From assembly GCF_900142205.1 (NCBI RefSeq), contig NZ_FRAA01000004.1, positions 1-64,000 of the forward strand: a stretch of 64,000 nucleotides of DNA, in the 5' to 3' direction. Position numbers and translations under genes: made by a program. This document shows positions 53,922 to 63,066 of the stretch, piece by piece; position 1 is the first letter of the stretch, and every line of letters begins with the position of its first letter. The notes below the pieces were generated by a model. It saw nothing but the letters and a program-made list of their open reading frames with translations, did not search any database and was not told where the DNA came from. Source of the DNA: Reichenbachiella agariperforans. Lineage in GTDB: Bacteria > Bacteroidota > Bacteroidia > Cytophagales > Cyclobacteriaceae.

Positions 53922-53963
53922 AAAGACTTTACATTTGCGAACTGATACAAGTGTAAAGTCTTT
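53922..53963 (+). repeat. 12-bp inverted repeat overlapping a promoter
   Basis: AAAGACTTTACA (53922-53933) and TGTAAAGTCTTT (53952-53963), perfect arms 18 bases apart, followed by TT. It can form a terminator for the thiolase gene, yet the -7 element TACATTTG (53930-53937) of the next gene lies partly in its first arm. Confidence 0.65.
53930..53937 (+). promoter_or_regulatory. -7 element for the MORN-like gene
   Basis: TACATTTG, an exact TAnnTTTG, 39 bases before the ATG at 53977. It overlaps the first arm of the inverted repeat, so hairpin formation in the transcript begins at the promoter itself. Confidence 0.45.
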
Positions 53964-53976
53964 TTCACCCCTAGAT

Positions 53977-55299
53977 ATGAGAAAAATATTAGTCCTTTTG
54001 CTTCTTTCTATCCCTTCTGTATCGCTATTCGCACAGACCAAAGTAACCAAACGCTACGATCAGGAGCGAAACGGAGCCTATCCAATCAGAGAGACTTACA
54101 CCACGATAAAAGTGGATACAACCACCGTACTACATGGTGAATACAAAAAGTATAGTTATGATGGAGCAGTAATAGTAACAGGATACTATCATCGGGGCAA
54201 TCGTGAGGGGGAGTTTCTCAATTACTACGAAGACGGGCAGATACAACGCAGCACTTTCTATCTCAGAGGAAAAAGGCAGGGAGACACCAAAGTCTTCGAC
54301 GATGCTGGACACCTAATCCAGTCAGGCACATTTCAAAACGATAGCTTGATTGGCATACTCAAATCCTACTACCCAGACGGTACGATCAAAAATGAAACAG
54401 AATTCAAAAAAGGTAAACCAGACGGACTAGTCAAAGAATACTGGACAAACGGAAAGATCAAAGAAGAAATCAGCTACCTAGGAGGTAAACAACACGGCCC
54501 TAACAAGACCTACTACGACACTGGTATCATCAAGTCCTCCATCCATTATAAAAATGGCGTAATCGATGGACAACTACTCAGCTACTACCCTAGTGGACAG
54601 GTCAGTACCGAAACATTCCAAAAAAATGGGTCTAACGAAGGAAGTTTCAAGAAATACTATGAAAATGGTCAGCTAGAAACTGCTGGCAACTACGAGCATG
54701 GACAGCTCAACGGGGCGATCATTTCTTACTATCCTGATGGAGCAGTCAAGCAGGAACTCAACCTAGCAAACGGTAAAAGATCTGGAACCAACATCGTCTA
54801 CCATCCCAACGGTCAGATCAAAACCAAAGGCAACTACTCCAACTATGAAAAAGACAGCAACATAGATGAGTTCGACGAATCAGGCATTTTAATCGCTACT
54901 CGCAAATTCAAGGATGATTTCAAAACTGGAACATGGAAGTATTTTAATGAGAAAGGCGATTTACATATAGTCGAGAGATACAACGAAGGAAAACTAGAAG
55001 GAAAACGTATCATCTATGACAACAAAGGCAATGTACTTACCGAAGAAGCATATATCAAAGGGAAGAAACATGGGGAGAGTCTCGCATACTATCCCAATGG
55101 CAAAATACTGGAAAGTAAAAACTACAAATTCGATCGACTAGATGGAGCTTACACACAGTATTTCAAATCTGGTGACCCTGAAATTCAAGGTCAGTACAAC
55201 CGCAATGAAAAAGATGGACGGTGGATATACTATGACAAGAGAGGTAATATTATCAAAGAGGAAAGCTATAAATTTGGGCGGCTGATCACCCAGCCCTAG
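53977..55299 (+). CDS. Secreted MORN-like repeat protein
   Basis: 440 residues from the ATG at 53977, giving a signal peptide (MRKILVLLLLSIPSVSLFAQ). The rest is about 15 repeats of ~23 residues with the pattern YYPDG.IK.E...K.GK.DG....Y, the MORN-variant (toxin_15/antitoxin-like repeat) type common in secreted Bacteroidota proteins. These form an elongated beta-solenoid sheet. Neither enzyme nor anchor is visible. Upstream of purC with a 66-base gap; the two are not obviously linked. Confidence 0.85.
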   Translation: MRKILVLLLLSIPSVSLFAQTKVTKRYDQERNGAYPIRETYTTIKVDTTTVLHGEYKKYSYDGAVIVTGYYHRGNREGEFLNYYEDGQIQRSTFYLRGKRQGDTKVFDDAGHLIQSGTFQNDSLIGILKSYYPDGTIKNETEFKKGKPDGLVKEYWTNGKIKEEISYLGGKQHGPNKTYYDTGIIKSSIHYKNGVIDGQLLSYYPSGQVSTETFQKNGSNEGSFKKYYENGQLETAGNYEHGQLNGAIISYYPDGAVKQELNLANGKRSGTNIVYHPNGQIKTKGNYSNYEKDSNIDEFDESGILIATRKFKDDFKTGTWKYFNEKGDLHIVERYNEGKLEGKRIIYDNKGNVLTEEAYIKGKKHGESLAYYPNGKILESKNYKFDRLDGAYTQYFKSGDPEIQGQYNRNEKDGRWIYYDKRGNIIKEESYKFGRLITQP

Positions 55300-55352
55300 C
55301 ATGAATTAAAATCCTGTCTGCTTTTTATATCTACTAATTAGCTGTGATGCTT

Positions 55353-55360
55353 TAGATTTG
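55353..55360 (+). promoter_or_regulatory. -7 element just before purC
   Basis: TAGATTTG, an exact TAnnTTTG, ending 5 bases before the purC ATG (55366). If real, the purC mRNA would be nearly leaderless. Confidence 0.35.
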
Positions 55361-55365
55361 CCCCT

Positions 55366-56310
55366 ATGAATACAGGTTTAAAATCTACTGATTATCACTT
55401 TGCTGGACAAACGAAGAAATACACTGGCAAAGTGCGTGACGTTTATGAATTCGACCATGCACTGGTCATGGTCGCTAGCGATAGGATTTCTGCTTTTGAT
55501 GTGGTGCTCCCAGAGCCCATTCCCTACAAGGGACAAGTGCTCAATCAAATCGCTGCTCGATTCTTAGCAGCAACCGCCGATATCGTACCCAACTGGGTAG
55601 AATCTGTACCTGACCCTAACGTCACCGTCGGCAAGAAATGTGACCCCTTCAAAGTAGAAATGGTTATCCGTGGCTATTTAGCTGGACATGCGGCTCGCGA
55701 ATATAAAGCCGGAAAGCGTATTCTTTGTGGGGTGAACTTACCTGACGGATTGAAAGAAAACGACAAGCTCCCTACCCCTATCATCACCCCTACGACAAAA
55801 GCCTCAGAAGGACATGACGAAGATATTTCTAGAGAGGAAATCCTAAAACAAGGAATCGTCGAAGAATCATTGTACATCCAATTGGAGGAATATACCCAAG
55901 CACTATTCCAACGGGGAACAGAGATGGCTGCAGAGCGTGGGTTGATTTTGGTAGATACCAAATATGAATTTGGCCTCTACAATGGAGAAATAATTTTGAT
56001 CGATGAAATCCACACCCCTGATTCGTCACGCTACTTTTATGCAGACACTTATGCAGATTTACAAGCAAAAGAAGAACCGCAACGACAACTTTCTAAGGAG
56101 TTTGTACGTCAATGGTTAATCTCTGAAGGGTTTCAAGGCAAGGACGGACAAACGATTCCTGATATGTCTGAGGAAAAAATCAAGTCTATTTCTGATCGCT
56201 ACATAGAGCTATACGAAAAGATCATCGGTGACACGTTTGATCGAGTAGACACTTCAGATATTTACAACAGAATCAAAGGAAACATCGAAAATTCGATTAA
56301 TTTACAATAG
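55366..56310 (+). CDS. purC: Phosphoribosylaminoimidazole-succinocarboxamide synthase
   Basis: 314 residues. ATP-dependent joining of CAIR and aspartate in purine synthesis. Motifs: [113 protein letters not shown]. This is the longer (~300-residue) form, not the ~240-residue enterobacterial one. Followed 18 bases later by a STAS gene. Confidence 0.96.
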   Translation: MNTGLKSTDYHFAGQTKKYTGKVRDVYEFDHALVMVASDRISAFDVVLPEPIPYKGQVLNQIAARFLAATADIVPNWVESVPDPNVTVGKKCDPFKVEMVIRGYLAGHAAREYKAGKRILCGVNLPDGLKENDKLPTPIITPTTKASEGHDEDISREEILKQGIVEESLYIQLEEYTQALFQRGTEMAAERGLILVDTKYEFGLYNGEIILIDEIHTPDSSRYFYADTYADLQAKEEPQRQLSKEFVRQWLISEGFQGKDGQTIPDMSEEKIKSISDRYIELYEKIIGDTFDRVDTSDIYNRIKGNIENSINLQ

Positions 56311-56328
56311 AAGAGGAGAAAACACAAT

Positions 56329-56706
56329 ATGAAATTCACACTAGATAGACAAGAAAAATACAATACAATAAAGTTCAACGAAGAGAAACTAGACGCTACC
56401 ATTTCGGCAGAGCTAAAAACCGAGTTTTTGGCTTTTCAGGGGCAGGGAGTTGCTAATATGATTGTAGACTTATCAGAGGTCAAATATATCGACTCATCAG
56501 GACTCAGCGCTCTTCTCGTAGGCAACAGGGTGTTTACTGAGGCTGGAGGGACATTCATCCTCAGTGGTGTATCTGATCACGCCATGAAACTCATTAAAAT
56601 CTCGCAACTCGATAAAGTACTCGAAATCCTACCTACAGTAGAAGAGTCAGTTGATCTCGTTTTCATGAACGAGCTAGAGAAAGGATTAAAAGAGGGAGAA
56701 GAATAG
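56329..56706 (+). CDS. STAS-domain anti-anti-sigma-like protein
   Basis: 125 residues, single STAS domain of the SpoIIAA/RsbV kind: VANMIVDLSEVKYIDSSGLSALLVGNRVFTEAGG with the phospho-acceptor Ser in DSSGL. No anti-sigma kinase is adjacent. The close spacing to purC and RNase Z suggests co-transcription. It may act in a partner-switching module located elsewhere. Acidic C-terminus (ELEKGLKEGEE). Confidence 0.9.
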   Translation: MKFTLDRQEKYNTIKFNEEKLDATISAELKTEFLAFQGQGVANMIVDLSEVKYIDSSGLSALLVGNRVFTEAGGTFILSGVSDHAMKLIKISQLDKVLEILPTVEESVDLVFMNELEKGLKEGEE

Positions 56707-56736
56707 TCTTCTCCTTAGTTTTTCAGCCCCTAACAT

Positions 56737-57651
56737 TTGTCATTTAGCGTCAAAATACTCGGATCCAATGCATCGGTACCTGCTCATAACAGGAATCAAA
56801 CATCACAACTGCTGACGATGATGCAAGTGCCTTTTCTTATCGATTGTGGAGAAGGCACACAGGTTCAACTCAAAAAGAACAAAATCAAAGCCCAGAAGAT
56901 AGACTACATTTTCATCAGTCATCTACATGGAGATCACTACTATGGACTCATTGGGCTGATCTCTTCTTTACACCTCTATGGACGAAAAAAAGACCTAAAC
57001 ATCTATGGCCCTCCTGGGTTGAAAGAAATTTTAGCTATCAATCTCAAGCATTCGCAAACTGCACTAAACTACAAAATCAATCTGACCGAGTGGATTTACG
57101 GAGAGCAACAGCTACTAATGGAGACGCAGAACATCACTGTACACTCTTTTCCACTCAATCATCGAATTCCCTGTTCTGGATTTATCTTCCGAGAAAAACC
57201 TAAAAAGAGAAGAATAGACCGATCAAAAGTAATTGCAGACATCCCTCCATCTAAAATCATTTCGCTCAAAAACGGAAATGACGTATTCGACCAAGATGGA
57301 AATCTTCAATATAAGAACGAAGACTACACCCTAGATCCTGCTCCATCACGTGCCTATGCTTTCTGCTCTGACACGAAATATGACGAAGCAATCATCCCAT
57401 ACATACATGGTGTGGACATACTCTACCACGAAGCTACCTTCATGGACAACATGAAGGACCGTGCCGCACAAACCCATCACACTACAACCATAGAAGCTGG
57501 ACTCATCGCTCAAAAAGCGCAGGTAAACAAACTACTCATCGGCCATTTTTCTACGCGTTACAAAGAGCTACTCCCTATGCTCGCCGAGACCAAAACTATC
57601 TTTGAAAATACAGAACTAGCCCTAGAAGGGTATGAGTTCAGTATTGATTGA
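56737..57651 (+). CDS. rnz: Ribonuclease Z
   Basis: 304 residues; 3' processing of tRNA precursors by a metallo-beta-lactamase-fold endonuclease. Seen: SVKILGSNASVPAHNRNQTS, the HxHxDH motif FISHLHGDHYYG, PLNHRIPCSGFIFRE, SDTKYDEA, and the HEATFMD / THHTTTIEAGLIAQKA metal ligands. The only suitable start is TTG at 56737, preceded by an in-frame stop; it yields the family's normal N-terminus (TTG-initiated MSFSVKILG). 30 bases after the STAS gene. Confidence 0.93.
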   Translation: MSFSVKILGSNASVPAHNRNQTSQLLTMMQVPFLIDCGEGTQVQLKKNKIKAQKIDYIFISHLHGDHYYGLIGLISSLHLYGRKKDLNIYGPPGLKEILAINLKHSQTALNYKINLTEWIYGEQQLLMETQNITVHSFPLNHRIPCSGFIFREKPKKRRIDRSKVIADIPPSKIISLKNGNDVFDQDGNLQYKNEDYTLDPAPSRAYAFCSDTKYDEAIIPYIHGVDILYHEATFMDNMKDRAAQTHHTTTIEAGLIAQKAQVNKLLIGHFSTRYKELLPMLAETKTIFENTELALEGYEFSID

Positions 57652-57781
57652 TAAGTACCAAAAAAGGGTTAGCACAAACATGCCACCCCTTCTTCTTCAC
57701 TTTAAACTTCATGAAACAACTATCTATCAGTAGGATAGCTAAAAAGTAACTGTCACTCTTCAACTGATCATTCATTTCATA

Positions 57782-58858
57782 CTACTTCCAATAATCGGGC
57801 TTGGTAGTTCGCGAACTAGCCCCGTAGGCTCTACAGTCTATGCAATTCACGGGGTAACACCCACTATTATTTGCTTCACAGACATAAGTATGCGTGTATG
57901 GCACCTCATAATCCATTAACATGATCCGTTGACTCGCAACTCCTGACACCCCAAAATAACCCAACACCAATTGCTCTGGATCATCTATAGAGCTTACATT
58001 CCCTTTGATCTGAAAATTACTCGTATCAAAAATAGACCCGCTGTTTTCTGCTTGTTTTTCAATAGCGGCCCAGTATTCATACGCTTGCTCACTCAAACTG
58101 TACAATTGAATATTTGCACTATATCCAATCGCAAATTTCTTATCTATATCAGTAACAAACACCTCATGTCCTAGCAGCTCCAGACCATCATAATATCCGT
58201 CATTCATAATGTTAAGAAACTCCGTATCAAATTGATCTACCCAACAATCCCGATGAGAAATAGCCATCGTACACCCTCTAGATTGTAAAATTTCACCTTC
58301 ACTTTGACCTGCCAATGGTGACAATACCTGATAAGTTTCTTTATACCTCCATCTATAAAAATTATCAACGCCTTTGGGGTTATTGAAATCAGCGTAAAAC
58401 ACTACTACTGACTCCTCCGTAAGTACATCAGAGCTACTCAGTACACTACGCTGTTCTATCCGATGATAAACCTTATCTATCGTTGGCACTTCATTCAGTG
58501 ACTCAAAAGATGACTCAAACTCCTCACCTGACCTCAAAACAACCCTTAACCTATAACTTCCTCCAAGTTCTGCTCGAAAATTTTCTGGTGTCTGATACTT
58601 ACCTTCTCCTATATTTTCCAAATCAATTGCACCTCCCAGATTATCCTCAATAGTCACATTTGCTCCTTGTACTAGGTAGTAGTCTGTAGGGGCACCGAAC
58701 TCTTTAGTTGTTGCTAATTTCACAATATGAGGACCAAATTCATTGGTTATAACCCCTTCAATAACTATATCTCCATTTCTTCCTTTAAAAACCCCTAGAT
58801 TTTCAATGCAAGAAGAAGCAACCACTATAAATAACAAATAAAATAAAACTCTCTTCAT
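57782..58858 (-). CDS. DUF4249-type outer-membrane lipoprotein
   Basis: 358 residues. Lipoprotein signal MKRVLFYLLFIVVASSC. The pattern IVIEGVITNEFGPHIVKL then GANVTIEDNLGG and GGSYRLRVVLRSGEEFESSFE is that of DUF4249 proteins, which regularly follow a TonB-dependent receptor. The C-terminus has paired Cys (CEANNSGCYPVNCIDCRAYG). Twelve bases after the receptor gene, so a two-gene operon. Presumed surface partner of that receptor; ligand unknown. Confidence 0.88.
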   Translation of the reverse strand: MKRVLFYLLFIVVASSCIENLGVFKGRNGDIVIEGVITNEFGPHIVKLATTKEFGAPTDYYLVQGANVTIEDNLGGAIDLENIGEGKYQTPENFRAELGGSYRLRVVLRSGEEFESSFESLNEVPTIDKVYHRIEQRSVLSSSDVLTEESVVVFYADFNNPKGVDNFYRWRYKETYQVLSPLAGQSEGEILQSRGCTMAISHRDCWVDQFDTEFLNIMNDGYYDGLELLGHEVFVTDIDKKFAIGYSANIQLYSLSEQAYEYWAAIEKQAENSGSIFDTSNFQIKGNVSSIDDPEQLVLGYFGVSGVASQRIMLMDYEVPYTHTYVCEANNSGCYPVNCIDCRAYGASSRTTKPDYWK

Positions 58859-58870
58859 CTCTAACTCCTC

Positions 58871-61261
58871 TTAAAACTCAATATTTAACATAATGGAAGG
58901 AAACGCACTACCCAAAACAGATAATTTATAGGCACTCGGTGGACTACCAACTTCATTCTTATAATACACTGAAAAAGCATTCTTTCGACCATATACATTG
59001 TATACAGCAAAAGTCCAACTTGCTCTCCACCACCTTTCTACCTTCGGTTTGGTTTTAAGATTCATTGAAATATCTAACCTATGGTAATCTGGAATTCTAA
59101 GTTCATTACGCAATGAATAACTATTAACATAGGTCAAATTACCTACATTGTAATTAAGCTCTGGTGCAGTAACTGGACGTCCAGTACTATAGGTGAAATT
59201 CACTCCAAAACTAACCAGAGGGGTCGACTGGTAATTGATAGCCGTAGTGAAATCATGTGGTTTGTCATAGTTAGACGGGTACCAATCTCCGTTACTTATT
59301 GTTTCATCATCATTCTCACCCTCTACTTTTCTAAATGACCTGGAATAAGTATAACTCATCCAACCAGTTAGCTTCCCCATTTTCTTATTCACAAAAAATT
59401 CAATCCCATAAGAATTTGATTCTCCTGTTAAGAGATCTGCTTCTAAATTTGTATTCATAAACAAATCCTTTCCATTCTTGAAGTCCGTCACGTCAGTGCC
59501 ATGCTTATAATAGACCTCTACCGATGTTTCATACTGGTTTTCTCTAAAATTCCTGAAATAACCTAGAGAAAGCTGATCTCCTATCTCGGGGGGTATGTAG
59601 TAGTTGCTTGTTTTCCAAATATCATATGGGGAAACAGCTGCAGTATTGGAGATCATGTGAAGGTATTGCCTAGTTCTATTATAGCCCATCTTGATTGAAC
59701 TCGTAGGCGTTAATTCATAATTGACAGTCACCCGAGGCTCCAGTCCTTGATAAGACGCTATTTGCTCACCATTGTCATAGTAGACTGTATCTGTGATATT
59801 GTTTTCCTTTCTCGAATCATTGGCTCCATACAAATAATCTATCCCTGGCCCTAGGTTAACAAAGTGACTAAATCTCAATCCAGCCCGTATTGATAATGAG
59901 GAGTTAACTGTGAAATCATCCTCTAAATAGATTCCCGTTTCAATAGATTTTTCCTTCTCAATATTCAAATCGGTAAGACTTGTATTTTCAGTTATAACAT
60001 CTCGATTACCTGGTTGAAACTGATAATAGGTTGATTCCAAACCAGCATTTAAGCTATGCCTTTCATTTATGAGGTAGGAATACTTAACACTCATTTTTTG
60101 ATAATCTATGATCGAGGTAACATCATAACGGATATTTTGATCATTCTCCTTCACTAACGAAGTGTAATTACCTACTACGAAATTCACATCTAAATCTGCC
60201 CTATCAGAAAAAATATGACTCCATTTCACCACATGATTCATCATAGACCATTCAAAGTCAGACTCTGCTGCAAATTTGAACCCATCGCGACTGTAGTAGC
60301 CAGAGTAGCTTATCTTATTCTTGTCATTAACCATGTAGGCCAACTTTGCATTCATATCCTGAAACATAGCACTGCTCTGGCGCAGCTCTAGGTCCTTAGC
60401 CCTATTGAGCAACCAATCAGAGTAAGAGGCTCTTCCTCCAATCAAAAATGATACTTTTTGCTTAACGATAGGACCTTGCAAGGCTAATTTACTAGCCACC
60501 AAGCCTAATCCTACCTCTCCCTTATACTCATTAAAATCTCCTTCTTGTAGCTCTACATCCAGTACAGACGAGAGGCGACCTCCATACTGTGCTGGCATAC
60601 CATTTTTATACAAAGACGCACTTTTAACAACAGCTGGGTTAAAAACCGAGAAGAAACCAAATACGTGAGAAGGGTTAAAAATCAGAGCGCCATCCTGGAG
60701 AATAAGGTTTTGATCCACGCCACCTCCTCGTACATTGAACCCAGATGCACCTTCGCCCACTGTACTCACTCCTGGCAACAACATCAATGACTTTACCACA
60801 TCAGGCTCACCCATAAATGCCGGCATAGAATTAATCTTGTTAATATCTAACTCGTTCTTACCCACATCAAGGCTCTTGACGTTTGCGTCTTGTTTCTCAG
60901 CAAAAACGGTCACTTCATTAAGATTAAGAACCTCTTCGCGTAGCTCAACTTCAATATTGACATCCTTAATCAAATCAATCTCTATGATCTGAGTCTTCAT
61001 ATTGACACTGCTAAAACGAACTTTAAATAGTCCTTTGGGAACAACAATTTTAAAATTACCCTCTACATCAGTAGCTGTTCCCTTTTGGACACTCTCTAAA
61101 TACACCGTCGCTCCTATAACATCCAGCCCTGTGTAAGCACTCTTAATATGTCCTGATAGTGTGGCTTTATAAGGGTCTTTGTTTTGAGAAAAACTAGAAG
61201 AAACGGTAAAGAGGACTAACATGAATAGCATAACTATTCCTCTTGAATTGATTAAACTCAT
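58871..61261 (-). CDS. TonB-dependent receptor partnered with DUF4249
   Basis: 796 residues. Signal peptide to ~26. Carboxypeptidase-D-like domain ~32-115 (ATLSGHIKSAYTGLDVIGATVYLESVQKGTATDVEGNFKIVVPKG), plug ~120-230 (VVKSLMLLPGVSTVGEGASGFNVRGGGVDQNLILQDGALIFNPSHVFG), then a beta-barrel ending PSIMLNIEF. The N-terminal plug variant (no TonB-box DEVVV, but NEVTVFAEK) matches DUF4249-linked receptors. A terminator (61319-61350) separates it from the upstream SusD-type unit. Confidence 0.92.
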   Translation of the reverse strand: MSLINSRGIVMLFMLVLFTVSSSFSQNKDPYKATLSGHIKSAYTGLDVIGATVYLESVQKGTATDVEGNFKIVVPKGLFKVRFSSVNMKTQIIEIDLIKDVNIEVELREEVLNLNEVTVFAEKQDANVKSLDVGKNELDINKINSMPAFMGEPDVVKSLMLLPGVSTVGEGASGFNVRGGGVDQNLILQDGALIFNPSHVFGFFSVFNPAVVKSASLYKNGMPAQYGGRLSSVLDVELQEGDFNEYKGEVGLGLVASKLALQGPIVKQKVSFLIGGRASYSDWLLNRAKDLELRQSSAMFQDMNAKLAYMVNDKNKISYSGYYSRDGFKFAAESDFEWSMMNHVVKWSHIFSDRADLDVNFVVGNYTSLVKENDQNIRYDVTSIIDYQKMSVKYSYLINERHSLNAGLESTYYQFQPGNRDVITENTSLTDLNIEKEKSIETGIYLEDDFTVNSSLSIRAGLRFSHFVNLGPGIDYLYGANDSRKENNITDTVYYDNGEQIASYQGLEPRVTVNYELTPTSSIKMGYNRTRQYLHMISNTAAVSPYDIWKTSNYYIPPEIGDQLSLGYFRNFRENQYETSVEVYYKHGTDVTDFKNGKDLFMNTNLEADLLTGESNSYGIEFFVNKKMGKLTGWMSYTYSRSFRKVEGENDDETISNGDWYPSNYDKPHDFTTAINYQSTPLVSFGVNFTYSTGRPVTAPELNYNVGNLTYVNSYSLRNELRIPDYHRLDISMNLKTKPKVERWWRASWTFAVYNVYGRKNAFSVYYKNEVGSPPSAYKLSVLGSAFPSIMLNIEF

Positions 61262-61318
61262 TATCTGGGTATGATTAATGAAGAAATATGTGATTGAAAA
61301 ATAAAACAGCTGTCAAAG

Positions 61319-61350
61319 AAAGAGGCAGTCTCGTCAGAAACTGCCTCTTT
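61319..61350 (-). terminator. Terminator of the SusD-type unit
   Basis: Perfect arms AAAGAGGCAGT (61319-61329) and ACTGCCTCTTT (61340-61350), 10-base loop. Minus-strand tail TTTCTTTG. It lies after the gene ending at 61376. Confidence 0.7.
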
Positions 61351-61375
61351 AAAAAATTTATCTCTCGTGATTCAA

Positions 61376-62221
61376 TTAAAATGTAAAAGTCACGTCGTAA
61401 GTATTACCCGTTTGAACAACTCTCAAAATTCGGTACATAGTTGAACCAAATGCTGTAAAATCATCCGCTATGTAGGTACTTAAATCCGCTTTATTAAATG
61501 TACCCTCAAAGATTTCAACGTCTCCATTTGGGTATCCAACATGAACCTTAAAGGAAATATCTCCATCTGGCACATCGTACGGATCAAGTCCAACTAAATA
61601 GGTATCATCAGTATCGTCACCATAATCTGATCTAATTGAAGTATCGATCTCTGGATTAGCTCCAGTAGCGCCTTGATTACTCCATGACCCTTGATCTTCC
61701 GCTTCAACTAAAACATCAAAATCAGTTACGTGCTCAGGATCATCCCAAATCACACCAATTGTTAAGGCATCTGGATCATTCACGTTTTTAACGTCAACAT
61801 CAACCATATAAGGTTCTGACTCTGGGCTAAACTGCCATGTATCAGCTAACTCATATGATCCTATTTCAATTGCCAATTTCGTAGTTTCTTGCGGGAAATT
61901 ATCCATAGGAATCTCTAATGTAAATGTCGTCTCGAATGCATATGGAGCCAGAACACCAGAAGAAACATCAAAATCCATCCCTTCCACAGAAGCATTCCCT
62001 TCAGACTCTTTATAACTGAACGCAATGTTCTCCTTCATTAACTTACTAGTCATGACATTAAATGTAAACACATCTCCTTCCGAAACACTTGTCAAGTCAT
62101 CATCTGTACTGATAGTGACTAAGGGCTTTGTAGTAGGATCCATAATTGGAGCTACTTCCCGCTCATTAACACATGAACTTAGAAAAGCTACTGCTATATA
62201 TATATAAAGTATATTTTTCAT
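61376..62221 (-). CDS. Lipoprotein of unknown function (Calx-beta-like fold)
   Basis: 281 residues from the ATG at 62221 (signal MKNILYIYIAVAFLSSC); the in-frame start at 62269 would overlap the gene upstream. An N-terminal ~100-residue region with TISTDDDLTSVSEGDVFTFNV and VEGMDFDVSSG resembles Calx-beta-type surface domains. The C-terminal half (FDVLVEAEDQGSWSNQG, DISFKVHVGYPNGDVEIFEGTF) is unrecognised. Twenty bases after the preceding lipoprotein gene, last of the SusD operon. Confidence 0.75.
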   Translation of the reverse strand: MKNILYIYIAVAFLSSCVNEREVAPIMDPTTKPLVTISTDDDLTSVSEGDVFTFNVMTSKLMKENIAFSYKESEGNASVEGMDFDVSSGVLAPYAFETTFTLEIPMDNFPQETTKLAIEIGSYELADTWQFSPESEPYMVDVDVKNVNDPDALTIGVIWDDPEHVTDFDVLVEAEDQGSWSNQGATGANPEIDTSIRSDYGDDTDDTYLVGLDPYDVPDGDISFKVHVGYPNGDVEIFEGTFNKADLSTYIADDFTAFGSTMYRILRVVQTGNTYDVTFTF

Positions 62222-62241
62222 TCTTAAATAATTTATATGAA

Positions 62242-63054
62242 TTATTGTCTGGTATACGTAGATGTCCAATTACGTGGGCCACCATCGAAATAAGTTTCCT
62301 CATGCTCCATAGTTAGCACTCCAGTTACTTCGTTAAACGAACCTCCTAAAATAGTTCCAATACCAAGCCCTCCATAGTCCAAATCTGAAGTAGGTAAAAT
62401 CTCACCACAAAGCTCAACTATATTCCCTGGGTTTAGCAATGTCGAATTACTAGTACACTGGTGCAACCAACCTCCATCTGCAGAAGAGAGAGCCCATGAA
62501 CCATCTGCGTTCTTAGAGATAGTAGCCGTAAACGAAGGATTACAGGAATCATTAGTTACTAGGTAAGTACCACTCAAATCTGCAGGACACTGATAGACCA
62601 AGTTCAAATTGATTGTTGATCCATTAGCTATTACGTTTTCTCCATCCACATTGGACACCTTCAATACAAGTGAAAACGTTGCAGGAGGAACTACTCCCTG
62701 AGTCATAACGGCAAGAGGCAATAGGCTCAGAAAATCCTGTCCCTCTGTCAACTCGATACTTTTTGTACTCAAACTAAAATGAGTACCCTCAATCGCAGTA
62801 GATGACTCATCCACCTCAATATTTACAATAACAGTACCCTTGGTCTTGTTCATTGCAGGCCCCTTTACTTGCATAGGAACCTCCACAGCATATTCACTAC
62901 CATCTGCCACAGCACTTACAGCTTGGCTACCATTCACGAAACCAGCAAGGTTATATCCTTTGCCATATTCATCTTCTGGAGCAGTAGTCTCTACACACGA
63001 AACCAAAGCTCCGAATGTACACGACATAATTAATATATATATGTATTTCTTCAT
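62242..63054 (-). CDS. Lipoprotein of unknown function (DUF1735-like)
   Basis: 270 residues from the ATG at 63054 (signal MKKYIYILIMSCTFGALVSC). A beta-rich N-terminal domain (VPMQVKGPAMNKTKGTVIVNI, STAIEGTHFSLSTKSIELTEGQ) resembles the DUF1735-type domains that often follow SusD. The C-terminal ~100 residues are a separate beta domain (CPADLSGTYLVTNDSC, SWALSSADGGWLHQC) with several Cys. Twelve bases after the SusD-type gene. Probably a surface ligand-binding lipoprotein. Confidence 0.75.
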   Translation of the reverse strand: MKKYIYILIMSCTFGALVSCVETTAPEDEYGKGYNLAGFVNGSQAVSAVADGSEYAVEVPMQVKGPAMNKTKGTVIVNIEVDESSTAIEGTHFSLSTKSIELTEGQDFLSLLPLAVMTQGVVPPATFSLVLKVSNVDGENVIANGSTINLNLVYQCPADLSGTYLVTNDSCNPSFTATISKNADGSWALSSADGGWLHQCTSNSTLLNPGNIVELCGEILPTSDLDYGGLGIGTILGGSFNEVTGVLTMEHEETYFDGGPRNWTSTYTRQ

Positions 63055-63066
63055 TTCAATCATATT

